Below are positions 38,080 through 45,515 of a DNA stretch of 64,000 nt, in pieces. The notes under the pieces were generated by a model. The model searched no databases and had not been told where the DNA came from. It saw nothing but the letters and a program-made list of their open reading frames with translations. The stretch spans positions 248,001 through 312,000 of the forward strand of contig JBFXDS010000004.1 in the NCBI GenBank assembly GCA_050180895.1. Reading direction: 5' to 3'. The stretch's first letter is position 1; every line of letters starts with the position of its first letter. This DNA is from JBGPEQ01 sp050180895. GTDB lineage: Bacteria > Pseudomonadota > Alphaproteobacteria > Dongiales > Dongiaceae. A program made the translations under genes and the position numbers.

Positions 38080-39387
38080 TCAATGGAGCTTGAGCCGCGG
38101 CTCCGTCCGCCGCCGGATCAGGTTGACCAGCGTCATCAGGCCGACCCAGATGAGGCCGTGCAGCGCCAGCTGATGCTTCTTGTAGAGCATCAGGTAGGCG
38201 AGCCGCGCGATGGCGCCTTCGAGCATGACGCTGCCGAGCAGATTTCCCATGATGTTGCCGACGCTGCTGTAGCTGAGCGAGATCAGCGAGCCGTAGTCCC
38301 GATAGACAAAGGTCTTCAGCGGGCGGTCCCGCAGACGGCCGCGCAGCGACGCCGCCAGCAGCATCGCCTGCTGGTAGGCGGCCTGCGCGCGCGGCGGAAC
38401 CGGATGGTCGCTGCCGGGTTGCGGGCAGCTCGCGCAGTCGCCGAGCGCGAAGATGTTGTCGTCGCGCGTGACCTTGAGAGTCTGGTCGACGACGAGCTGG
38501 TTGAGACGATTGGTTTCCAGGCCGTCGAGCCGGCTGAGGAACTCCGGCGCCTTGATGCCGGCGGACCATACCTTGATCTCCGCCGGCAGGAACCGGCCGC
38601 TGCGGGTGGCGATCCCCTCCTCCGTCACCTCCACCACCTGCTCGCCGGTGAAGACCTGGATGCCCAGGCGGCGCAGCTCGCGGTCCGTCGCCTCGGACAG
38701 GCGCGGCGGCAGGGCCGGCAGCACGGCAGGCGCGGCCTCGATCAGGCTCACCTCGACATCCCGCCCGGGATCGATGCGGTCGAGGCCATAGGCGATGAGC
38801 TGACGCATCGCCTTGTGCAGCTCCGCCGCCAGCTCCACGCCGGTGGCACCGCCGCCGACGATGGCGATGCGGAGCTTGCGGTCCGCCTGCTCATCCCGGA
38901 GCTGAGCCCGCAGGCAGGCATTCAGCAGGCGCCGCTGCACCCGCTCCGCCTGCTCGTGGGTGTCGAGGAACATGCAGTGCTCCTTGACCCCGGGAATATC
39001 GAAGTCGTTGCTGGCGCCGCCGACGGCGATCACCAGCGTATCGTAGGAGACGGTGCGAGCCGGGAGGACCTCCTGGCCGTCGGCGTCGCGGATCGGCGCG
39101 AGCCTGACCTGCCGCTGCGCCCGGTCGAGGCCCTCCATCCGGCCCTGCTGGAAACGGAAATGGTGGGCCTTGGCATGGCCGAGATAGATCACGTCGTCGT
39201 TGTGCGGCCCCATCGTGCCGACTGCCACCTCGTGCAGAAGCGGCTTCCAGACATGAGTGAGGGCGCTGTCGACGAGAGTGACCTGCGCCCGCCTGCGTTT
39301 TCCGAGCGTGTGGCCGAGCTTCGTCGCCAGCACGAGGCCGCCCGCGCCGCCGCCGACGATCACGATGTGATGGAGACCGCTCGACAT
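38080..39387 (-). CDS. ndh: Type II NADH:quinone dehydrogenase (NDH-2)
   Basis: 435 residues. The FAD motif HIVIVGGGAGGLVLATKLG is N-terminal, and the NADH-binding motif RIAIVGGGATGVELAAELH is near residue 175. The family blocks LPPRLSEA and NIFALGDCA are present. C-terminal amphipathic/hydrophobic segments (IARLAYLMLYKKHQLALHGL, IWVGLMTLVNLI) fit monotopic membrane attachment. The enzyme oxidises NADH and reduces quinone without pumping protons. It stands alone, convergent with the ccm operon. Confidence 0.93.
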   Translation of the reverse strand: MSSGLHHIVIVGGGAGGLVLATKLGHTLGKRRRAQVTLVDSALTHVWKPLLHEVAVGTMGPHNDDVIYLGHAKAHHFRFQQGRMEGLDRAQRQVRLAPIRDADGQEVLPARTVSYDTLVIAVGGASNDFDIPGVKEHCMFLDTHEQAERVQRRLLNACLRAQLRDEQADRKLRIAIVGGGATGVELAAELHKAMRQLIAYGLDRIDPGRDVEVSLIEAAPAVLPALPPRLSEATDRELRRLGIQVFTGEQVVEVTEEGIATRSGRFLPAEIKVWSAGIKAPEFLSRLDGLETNRLNQLVVDQTLKVTRDDNIFALGDCASCPQPGSDHPVPPRAQAAYQQAMLLAASLRGRLRDRPLKTFVYRDYGSLISLSYSSVGNIMGNLLGSVMLEGAIARLAYLMLYKKHQLALHGLIWVGLMTLVNLIRRRTEPRLKLH

Positions 39388-39630
39388 GCCCGATATGCGA
39401 GGTCTTTGCAGATTTCCGAAGACGGAATCCTAGCGCCTGCCGCGACCAAGGCAATCGCGAACGCGGAGGTCAGCATCGTCGATGCCTCGACCCGGCTGCC
39501 TGCCGATGAGGCAGGACCCGCCGAACAGTGCGGCATGGTCCGGCCCGGCAACTTCGTCGATCGCAAGCACACGGTAGGCGCCGGCATCCGGAAGACGTTC
39601 CTGGAAGCCTAGCCGGGCGCGACCGGTTCC

Positions 39631-40584
39631 TCAGTTGCGGTAGGCGACCCCGGGCAACACACACAGCATCTCGAACAGCAGGTTCGCGGCGGTGAGCGCC
39701 GTGTTGCCGGTAGGGTCGTAGGGCGGCGCCACCTCGACCAGATCACCGCCGACGAGATCGAGGCCGCGGCAGCCGCGGATAATCTCCAGCGCCTGCGGCG
39801 TCGTCAGTCCGCCGATTTCCGGCGTGCCCGTGCCCGGCGCGTAGGACGGATCGAGGCCGTCGATGTCGAAGCTCAGATAGACCGGCCCGCCCTTCACCTG
39901 CTCCCCCACTTCCACCATCAGCGGAGTCAACGATTTGTGCCAGCACTCCTCAGCCTGGACGACGCGGAAGCCCTGGCGCCGCGGCCAGTCGAAATCGTCG
40001 GCGGCATAGCCGGTGGCGCGCAGCCCGATCTGCACGACGCGCTTGCAGTCGAGCAGCCCCTCCTCCACCGCGCGGCGGAAGGGCGTGCCGTGCGCGATCT
40101 TCTCGCCGAACATGGTGTCGTTGATGTCGGCATGGGCGTCGACATGAACGAGGCCGACGGGTCCGTGCATCCTCCTCATCGCCCGCAGGATGGGAATGGC
40201 GATCGTATGGTCGCCGCCCAGGGTGATCGGCTTGCAGCCGTGCGACAGGATCTCGTCATAGGCGGCTTCGATGATGCCGATCGACGCCTTGAGGTCGAAG
40301 GTGTTGATGGCGACGTCGCCGATGTCGGCGACCGACAGGCTGTCGAAGGGCGCCGCGCGGGTGGCCATGTTGTAGGGGCGCACGAGGCAGCTCTCGGCGC
40401 GGATCTGGCGCGGACCGAAGCGGGCGCCGGCGCGGTTCGACGTGCCGATGTCGAGCGGCACGCCGACGAAGCAGACGTCCAGACCCTCCGCCGAGGGCAA
40501 TGTCGGCAGCCGCATCATCGTCGCCGGGCCGCCGAAACGCGGCATCTTGTTGCCGCCGAGCGGCTGGTGCAGGACCTTGGTCAT
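39631..40584 (-). CDS. Agmatinase/ureohydrolase family enzyme
   Basis: 317 residues with all Mn ligands of the arginase/agmatinase fold: ITLGGDHT (His), HVDAHADI (Asp-His-Asp) and YLSFDIDGLDPSYAPGTGTP (Asp pair). The family cleaves guanidino compounds (agmatine, guanidinobutyrate, guanidinopropionate, arginine) to urea and an amine. Sequence alone does not separate these; the NRAGARFGPRQIR loop is common to agmatinase-like members. It is downstream of, and probably co-transcribed with, a carbohydrate-type ABC transporter (85 nt gap). That transporter could import a guanidino or related substrate; this is inference. Confidence 0.9.
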   Translation of the reverse strand: MTKVLHQPLGGNKMPRFGGPATMMRLPTLPSAEGLDVCFVGVPLDIGTSNRAGARFGPRQIRAESCLVRPYNMATRAAPFDSLSVADIGDVAINTFDLKASIGIIEAAYDEILSHGCKPITLGGDHTIAIPILRAMRRMHGPVGLVHVDAHADINDTMFGEKIAHGTPFRRAVEEGLLDCKRVVQIGLRATGYAADDFDWPRRQGFRVVQAEECWHKSLTPLMVEVGEQVKGGPVYLSFDIDGLDPSYAPGTGTPEIGGLTTPQALEIIRGCRGLDLVGGDLVEVAPPYDPTGNTALTAANLLFEMLCVLPGVAYRN

Positions 40585-40669
40585 GGGACGCCTCCACTCA
40601 CGGGCATGGTCGCTCTTGCCGCAACACTATCGCCGCGCCCCGGCGGGCGCCAGCGCTGCCCCGCCCGGC

Positions 40670-41566
40670 CTATTCCTTGACCGCCCCGGTCAGCGAGGCG
40701 ACGTAGTGCTCGACGAAGAAGGAATAGAAGATCGCCACGGGGAGCGAACCGAGGAGCGCGCCCGCCATCAGCGATCCCCAATGGTAGACATCGCCTTCGA
40801 CCAGCTGGGTCAGCACACCCACGGGCACCGTCTTCTGCTCCGTCGAGGAGATGAACGCCAGCGCGTAGATGAACTCGTTCCAGGACAGGGTGAAGGCGAA
40901 GATGCCGGCCGAGATGAGGCCGGGCACGGCGAGCGGCAAGACGATTTTCCACAGGATCTGGATGCGGGTCGCGCCGTCGATCAGGGCGCATTCCTCAAGC
41001 TCGTACGGAATGCTCTTGAAATATCCCATCAGCAGCCATGTGCAGAAGGGGATGAGGAAGGTCGGATAGGTGAGGATCAGCGCCCAGTTGGTGTCGTAGA
41101 TGCCGAGCCCGAAGACCATGATGGCGAGCGGGATGAACAGGATGCTCGGCGGCACGAGATAGGCGAGGAAGATGAGCAGGCCGACCGTCTGGGCGCCCCG
41201 GAATCGCAGTCGCGTGATCGCATAGGCGGCCAGAACGCTGGCGAAGATCGACAGGGCGGTGGCGGCGATCGCCACCGTCATGGTGTTGAGCAGCCACTGC
41301 GGATAGTCGGTCTGGAACAAGAGCTTGTTGATGTTGGCGAGGGTCGGGCTGGTGATCCAGAAGGGGTTATGGTCGGAGAAATTGTAGAGCTCGTCGTTCG
41401 GCTTGAAGGTGGTCACGCCCATCCAATAGAAGGGGAACAGCAGCACGATGACGAACAGCGCGAGCGGGATATAGACAGTCACCACCCGCCGCGGCAGCCT
41501 CTCGAGGTAGCCCATGCCGCCCGCGTCGGCGGCGACCGCGGCGGCCGGCTTGGCGTTGTCAGTCAT
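40670..41566 (-). CDS. ABC sugar-type permease, MalG-like
   Basis: 298 residues, six membrane helices, with the EAA loop visible as YELEECALIDGATRIQILWKI preceding the fifth helix. It forms the inner-membrane channel with the MalF-like subunit encoded immediately upstream (8-nt overlap), served by the binding protein (42,711-44,030) and the ATPase (44,073-45,143). A Pro/Ala-rich cytoplasmic N-terminus of about 30 residues precedes the first helix. Its family is CUT1-type; the substrate is not determined. Confidence 0.92.
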   Translation of the reverse strand: MTDNAKPAAAVAADAGGMGYLERLPRRVVTVYIPLALFVIVLLFPFYWMGVTTFKPNDELYNFSDHNPFWITSPTLANINKLLFQTDYPQWLLNTMTVAIAATALSIFASVLAAYAITRLRFRGAQTVGLLIFLAYLVPPSILFIPLAIMVFGLGIYDTNWALILTYPTFLIPFCTWLLMGYFKSIPYELEECALIDGATRIQILWKIVLPLAVPGLISAGIFAFTLSWNEFIYALAFISSTEQKTVPVGVLTQLVEGDVYHWGSLMAGALLGSLPVAIFYSFFVEHYVASLTGAVKE

Positions 41567-42563
41567 CGGCGCTTCCCTGCTGCCATTTGCGGCGCTGCAG
41601 GCCGTAGTAGCTGAACACCGTCGCCGCGACGAGGAACGGGATCATCGCCGTTGCGATGGCCGCGCCTTCTCCCAGCGCACCGCCGGGAATCGCGCGCTGG
41701 AAGGCCAAGGTCGCCATCAGGTGGGTGGCATTGAGCGGCCCGCCGCGAGTGATCGCATAGATGAGTTGGAAGTCGGTGAAGGTGAACAGGACCGAGAAGG
41801 TGAGCACAACCGCCAGGATCGGCATCAGCATGGGCACGGTGACGTGCCGGAAGCGTTGCCAGGCGTTGGCGCCGTCGAGCGCGGCCGCCTCGTACATCGA
41901 CGGCGAGATGGTCTGCAATCCCGCCAGCAGGCAGATGGCGACGAAGGGAATGCCGCGCCAGACATTGGCGACGATGACGGACCAGCGCGCGTTCCAGGGC
42001 GTGCCGAGAAAATCGATGTAGACGTCGATCAGTCCCATCCGCTCCAGCGACCAGGAGATGATCGAGAACTGCGGGTCGTAGATCCACCAGAAGGCGATAG
42101 CCGACAGCACGGTCGGCACGATGTAGGGCAGCAGCACGATGGCGCGGATGAAGGCCTTGAACGGGATGGCGTGGTTCAGCAGCAACGCCAGCCACAGCCC
42201 GAGGGCGAATTTCGCGACCGTCGCGACGATGGTGTAGACGAGCGTGTTGAAGACCGACAGCCAGAACACGTCGTCGTCAAAGAGCGAGACATAGTTCTCG
42301 AAGCCGATGAAGACGCCGGGGCGGCCGATCCGAACGTCGGTGAATCCCATCCAGATGCCGAGGCCCAGCGGATAGGTCAAAAACAGCAGTAGAATCGAGG
42401 CCGCCGGCAGCATGAAGAGCACCGACAGCACCGTGCGGTTGTCGAGCGCCCGCGCCAGCGCGGCGAACGGCGGCTGCTTCTTCCGCGCGGCAATCGCGAC
42501 GCTCACGACCGAGCGAATCCTCGGGAATATACGAAGCGCGGTCTGGACCCGCCGCAGGTCCAT
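41559..42563 (-). CDS. ABC sugar-type permease, MalF-like
   Basis: 334 residues with six membrane helices and the EAA loop SPSMYEAAALDGANAWQRFR. The frame is open upstream to 42689, but that extension is read through a palindromic intergenic repeat (it contains the telltale LHPELVEGR peptide) and is not part of the protein. The ATG at 42563 has AAGGA 6 nt upstream, and that SD sits inside the right edge of the repeat. It pairs with the MalG-like permease gene, which it overlaps by 8 nt. Confidence 0.9.
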   Translation of the reverse strand: MDLRRVQTALRIFPRIRSVVSVAIAARKKQPPFAALARALDNRTVLSVLFMLPAASILLLFLTYPLGLGIWMGFTDVRIGRPGVFIGFENYVSLFDDDVFWLSVFNTLVYTIVATVAKFALGLWLALLLNHAIPFKAFIRAIVLLPYIVPTVLSAIAFWWIYDPQFSIISWSLERMGLIDVYIDFLGTPWNARWSVIVANVWRGIPFVAICLLAGLQTISPSMYEAAALDGANAWQRFRHVTVPMLMPILAVVLTFSVLFTFTDFQLIYAITRGGPLNATHLMATLAFQRAIPGGALGEGAAIATAMIPFLVAATVFSYYGLQRRKWQQGSADD

Positions 42564-42564
42564 C

Positions 42565-42649
42565 GTGCGTCCTTCGACAAGCTCAGGATGAAGGACAATG
42601 TTCGTGGCACAAAGAAAACCCCTCATCCTGAGCTTGTCGAAGGACGCAC
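42565..42649. repeat. REP-like palindromic intergenic repeat
   Basis: Perfect 27-bp inverted repeat: arms at 42,565-42,591 and 42,623-42,649 around a 31-nt spacer. The core CCTTCGACAAGCTCAGGATG is the widespread alphaproteobacterial element whose translation yields HPELVEG. It lies between the binding-protein gene and the MalF-like gene. One arm ends 1 nt before the MalF-like start codon and supplies its Shine-Dalgarno sequence. As RNA the arms would form a long hairpin. Confidence 0.92.
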
Positions 42650-42710
42650 ATCGCCTAAACAGCGGCCGCGCCCGACCGGTCTGTCCCAAATCGGGCGCGG
42701 CCCGGAAACG

Positions 42711-44030
42711 TCACACCTTGTAGTAGCGTTCGGCGCGCTTTTGCGCCTCAGCAGCGGCATCCGCCGGCGATTTGTCACCCGATGCGGCCTGCGCCACCAT
42801 GTTGACCATGACGAAGTCGGCCATCACGCCGGCTGAGGCATAGCCCAGCGATCCGGCGTAGCCCGGCCACTGCATGTTGGCCATCAGGTCGCGATAGGGC
42901 GTGTGCTTCGGATCGGAGGTCCAGATCGGGCTCTTCTCATACTCGCGCAGCGGCTGGCTGAAATAGCCGATCGAGGCCTCCTGCCACGGCACGTACTGCT
43001 CGCGCTCCAGCATGAAGCGGATGTAATCCTTGGCCGCGTTCGGATACGGGGTGTAGGCGAAGATCATCGCCGGCACGGTCAGATGCAGCTCGGTCGGATG
43101 GCCGACCGGACCGACCGGCAGGATCGCATGGCCGATGTCGTCGGCTAGCGCCTTGATCTTCGGGTCCTCGGACGTTTTGGCGGCGTAGTAGACGGAGATG
43201 CCGTTGATGGTCCAGGACACCTGGCCGTCGAGGAACGCCTTGTTGTTGGACGGGTCGAGCCAGGACAGCGTGCCCGGTACGAAGGTCTTGTAGAACTCCT
43301 TCGCATATTCCAGCGCGGCGACGGTCTCCGGGCTGTTGATGACGACCTGGTCGTTCTCGTCGACCATCTTCCCGCCGAAGGCCCAGACCAGCCAGTGGCA
43401 CCAGGTGTTGGCGTCGCCGACCGCGTTGCCGAGCGCCAGCCCGCCGGGCTTGCCGTTGGCGGCCAGCGCCTGGGTCAGCTTGAGCATGCCGTCGAAATCG
43501 CCCGGCCATTCGTCGAAGCCAGCTTCCTTCAGCGCGGAAGCGCGATAGACAATACGGGCGCCGGCAGCGCCGAGCGGAATCGAGATCCACTTGCCGTCGC
43601 GCATGCCGAACTTGCGGCAGACATCGTACCAACCGCCGTATTTCTGATCGAGGTACTCGCCGAGGTCGGTCAGATCGAGCAGCTTTTCCGGATACTGGTG
43701 GGCGTCGTCGTACCAGCCATAAACGATGTCGGGTCCCTTGCCGACATTGGCGGCGACCGCGGACTTCGGACGCAGGTCCTCCCAGCCCTGGCTCTCCACT
43801 GTCACCTGGACGCCGGTCTGTTCCGTGTATTTCTGCGTATTCTCGAGCCACAGTTTCTCGTCGCCGGCGACGAACTTGACTGGTCGCAGCACGCGCAGCG
43901 TGGCGCCGTCCTCCGGCTTCAAGTTGAGTTCCTGCGCTCGTGCCGGCAGTCCCAGCCCTCCGCCGACCGCGGCGCCAGCGATCACACCGGCACCGATCTT
44001 CAGCGATTCGCGTCTCGTAAGCTCTCTCAT
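42711..44030 (-). CDS. ABC extracellular solute-binding protein, family 1
   Basis: 439 residues. The N-terminus carries a twin-arginine-type signal (TRRESLKIGAGVIAGAA, then a GLPARAQE cleavage region), so the protein is probably exported folded to the periplasm. The body follows the family 1 carbohydrate binder pattern (KGPDIVYGWYDDAHQYPEKL; FKP-free N-lobe; TWCHWLVWAFGGKMVDENDQ). SD GAGGAGG precedes the ATG. It delivers substrate to the two permeases encoded downstream. The ligand is unknown; family 1 members mostly bind sugars and polyols, some bind other polar solutes. Confidence 0.92.
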   Translation of the reverse strand: MRELTRRESLKIGAGVIAGAAVGGGLGLPARAQELNLKPEDGATLRVLRPVKFVAGDEKLWLENTQKYTEQTGVQVTVESQGWEDLRPKSAVAANVGKGPDIVYGWYDDAHQYPEKLLDLTDLGEYLDQKYGGWYDVCRKFGMRDGKWISIPLGAAGARIVYRASALKEAGFDEWPGDFDGMLKLTQALAANGKPGGLALGNAVGDANTWCHWLVWAFGGKMVDENDQVVINSPETVAALEYAKEFYKTFVPGTLSWLDPSNNKAFLDGQVSWTINGISVYYAAKTSEDPKIKALADDIGHAILPVGPVGHPTELHLTVPAMIFAYTPYPNAAKDYIRFMLEREQYVPWQEASIGYFSQPLREYEKSPIWTSDPKHTPYRDLMANMQWPGYAGSLGYASAGVMADFVMVNMVAQAASGDKSPADAAAEAQKRAERYYKV

Positions 44031-44072
44031 CGATCCTCCTCTCAGGACGGCCGTCCGTCTTCTCCGGTCTCG

Positions 44073-45143
44073 TCAATGCATCAGGTTGATGCCGGACTGC
44101 GCGTCGAACAGGTGGACGCAGTCGAGGCGCGGCGCGAGGGTGATGCGCTCCCCCGGCCGGAAGTTGTAGCGGTCGGCAAAGGCGCCGCAGATCTTCTGGT
44201 TGCCCACGCGGGCGAACACCAGCGTGCTGGCGCCGGTCGGCTCGACCACCTCCACAACCGCGTCGAAGCCGCTATCGGTGACGTCGAGATGATCCGGACG
44301 CACGCCATAGTGCACCGCCTGCCCGTCCCGACCCGGCGCTCCCCCCGGCAGCGGCAGCACTGCGCGGTCGCCGGTCTCGACATGGGCGCGACCGTCAGCG
44401 CTGCGCACCGTGCCCGGTATCAGGTTCATCGCCGGCGAGCCGATGAAGCCGGCGACGAACAGGTTACGGGGGCGGTCGTAGATGTCGAGCGGCGCCCCCG
44501 CCTGCTCGATGCGGCCGTCGCGCATGACCACGATCTTGTCGGCCATGGTCATCGCCTCGATCTGGTCGTGCGTGACATAGACCGAGGTGGATCCGAGGCG
44601 CTGATGCAGGGCCTTGATCTCCGTGCGCATCTGCACACGAAGCTGGGCATCCAGGTTGGACAGCGGCTCGTCGAACAGGAATACCTGCGGATTGCGGACA
44701 ATGGCACGTCCCATGGCCACACGCTGACGCTGGCCGCCGGAGAGTTGCCGCGGATAGCGGTCGAGATAATCCGTCAGGTTCAGGATCTCGGCCGCACGCT
44801 GCACCTTGGCAGCGATCTCCGCGCGGTCGACCTTGGCCAGCTTCAGGCTGAAGGCCATGTTGTCGAATACCTTCATATGCGGATAGAGGGCGTAGTTCTG
44901 GAACACCATGGCGACGTCGCGGCTCTTCGGCGGCACGTCGTTGACGACGCGCTCGCCGATGGCGATCTCGCCCTCGGTAACCTGCTCCAGTCCGGCGATC
45001 ATCCGCAGCAGAGTCGACTTGCCGCAGCCCGACGGCCCCAGCAGGACGACAAAGGAGCGATCGTCGATGGTGACGTCGATGCCGTGGATGACCTGAATGC
45101 TGCCGAAGCGCTTGACGACCGAACGGACGTCGACCGTGGCCAT
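44073..45143 (-). CDS. ABC ATP-binding protein, MalK/UgpC-like
   Basis: 356 residues with Walker A GPSGCGKST, Q-loop FQNYALYPHM, signature LSGGQRQRVAMG, Walker B VFLFDEPLSNLD and H-loop VTHDQ. The C-terminal beta-rich (TOBE/OB) regulatory extension, residues about 240-356, marks it as CUT1-type. It energises the permease pair downstream. The start has GGGAGGA 8 nt upstream. First gene of the transporter set, 126 nt after the MoaD/ThiS-like gene. Confidence 0.95.
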   Translation of the reverse strand: MATVDVRSVVKRFGSIQVIHGIDVTIDDRSFVVLLGPSGCGKSTLLRMIAGLEQVTEGEIAIGERVVNDVPPKSRDVAMVFQNYALYPHMKVFDNMAFSLKLAKVDRAEIAAKVQRAAEILNLTDYLDRYPRQLSGGQRQRVAMGRAIVRNPQVFLFDEPLSNLDAQLRVQMRTEIKALHQRLGSTSVYVTHDQIEAMTMADKIVVMRDGRIEQAGAPLDIYDRPRNLFVAGFIGSPAMNLIPGTVRSADGRAHVETGDRAVLPLPGGAPGRDGQAVHYGVRPDHLDVTDSGFDAVVEVVEPTGASTLVFARVGNQKICGAFADRYNFRPGERITLAPRLDCVHLFDAQSGINLMH

Positions 45144-45269
45144 GGATTGTCTTCCTCCCTCGTCGGTCGCCGGCGCGGTCTTTCTTGTGAGATTCGGCGC
45201 GCTCGGCGGAATTCAGGACGAATAGACGTTCCCGGGTCAAGCGGGAATTGACGTCCCGGCAGGCCCGGG

Positions 45270-45515
45270 TTACCCGCCCGCCATCTTCGGCAGGATGTAG
45301 ATCTCGCTGTCGGGCGGAATCGGCAGGAACGAGGGCTCGCGGTAGATCAGGTCGTTGATGGAGACGGAGACGCCACGATCCAGGATCACCTTGAGCTTCG
45401 GATGGTCGGCCCCCAGGCGGGCCAACACTTCCTGCATGTTGGCCGCCTCTATGTGGAACACCGTCTTGCCGCCGGCAGCGGCCTTCATGGATGTCGGCAG
45501 GACGACGCGCACCAT
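45270..45515 (-). CDS. MoaD/ThiS-family ubiquitin-like protein
   Basis: 81 residues with a beta-grasp pattern and the terminal KMAGG, giving the C-terminal Gly-Gly needed for adenylation and sulfur transfer. MoaD carries sulfur for molybdopterin synthesis; ThiS does so for thiamin. The ATG overlaps the stop of the molybdenum hydroxylase large subunit by 1 nt, so it is translated with it. This points to a dedicated role in maturing that enzyme's cofactor (inference). A GTG one codon earlier is possible. Confidence 0.75.
   Translation of the reverse strand: MVRVVLPTSMKAAAGGKTVFHIEAANMQEVLARLGADHPKLKVILDRGVSVSINDLIYREPSFLPIPPDSEIYILPKMAGG

Noticed and set aside
39388..39630. Short frames in the gap between ndh and the ureohydrolase gene
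   Set aside because: No ribosome site, no recognisable motif, and composition like noncoding DNA.
42564..42689. N-terminal extension of the MalF-like permease
   Set aside because: It is translated from the palindromic repeat (LHPELVEGR) and would put a non-membrane, repeat-derived peptide before the first helix; the ATG at 42563 has an SD.
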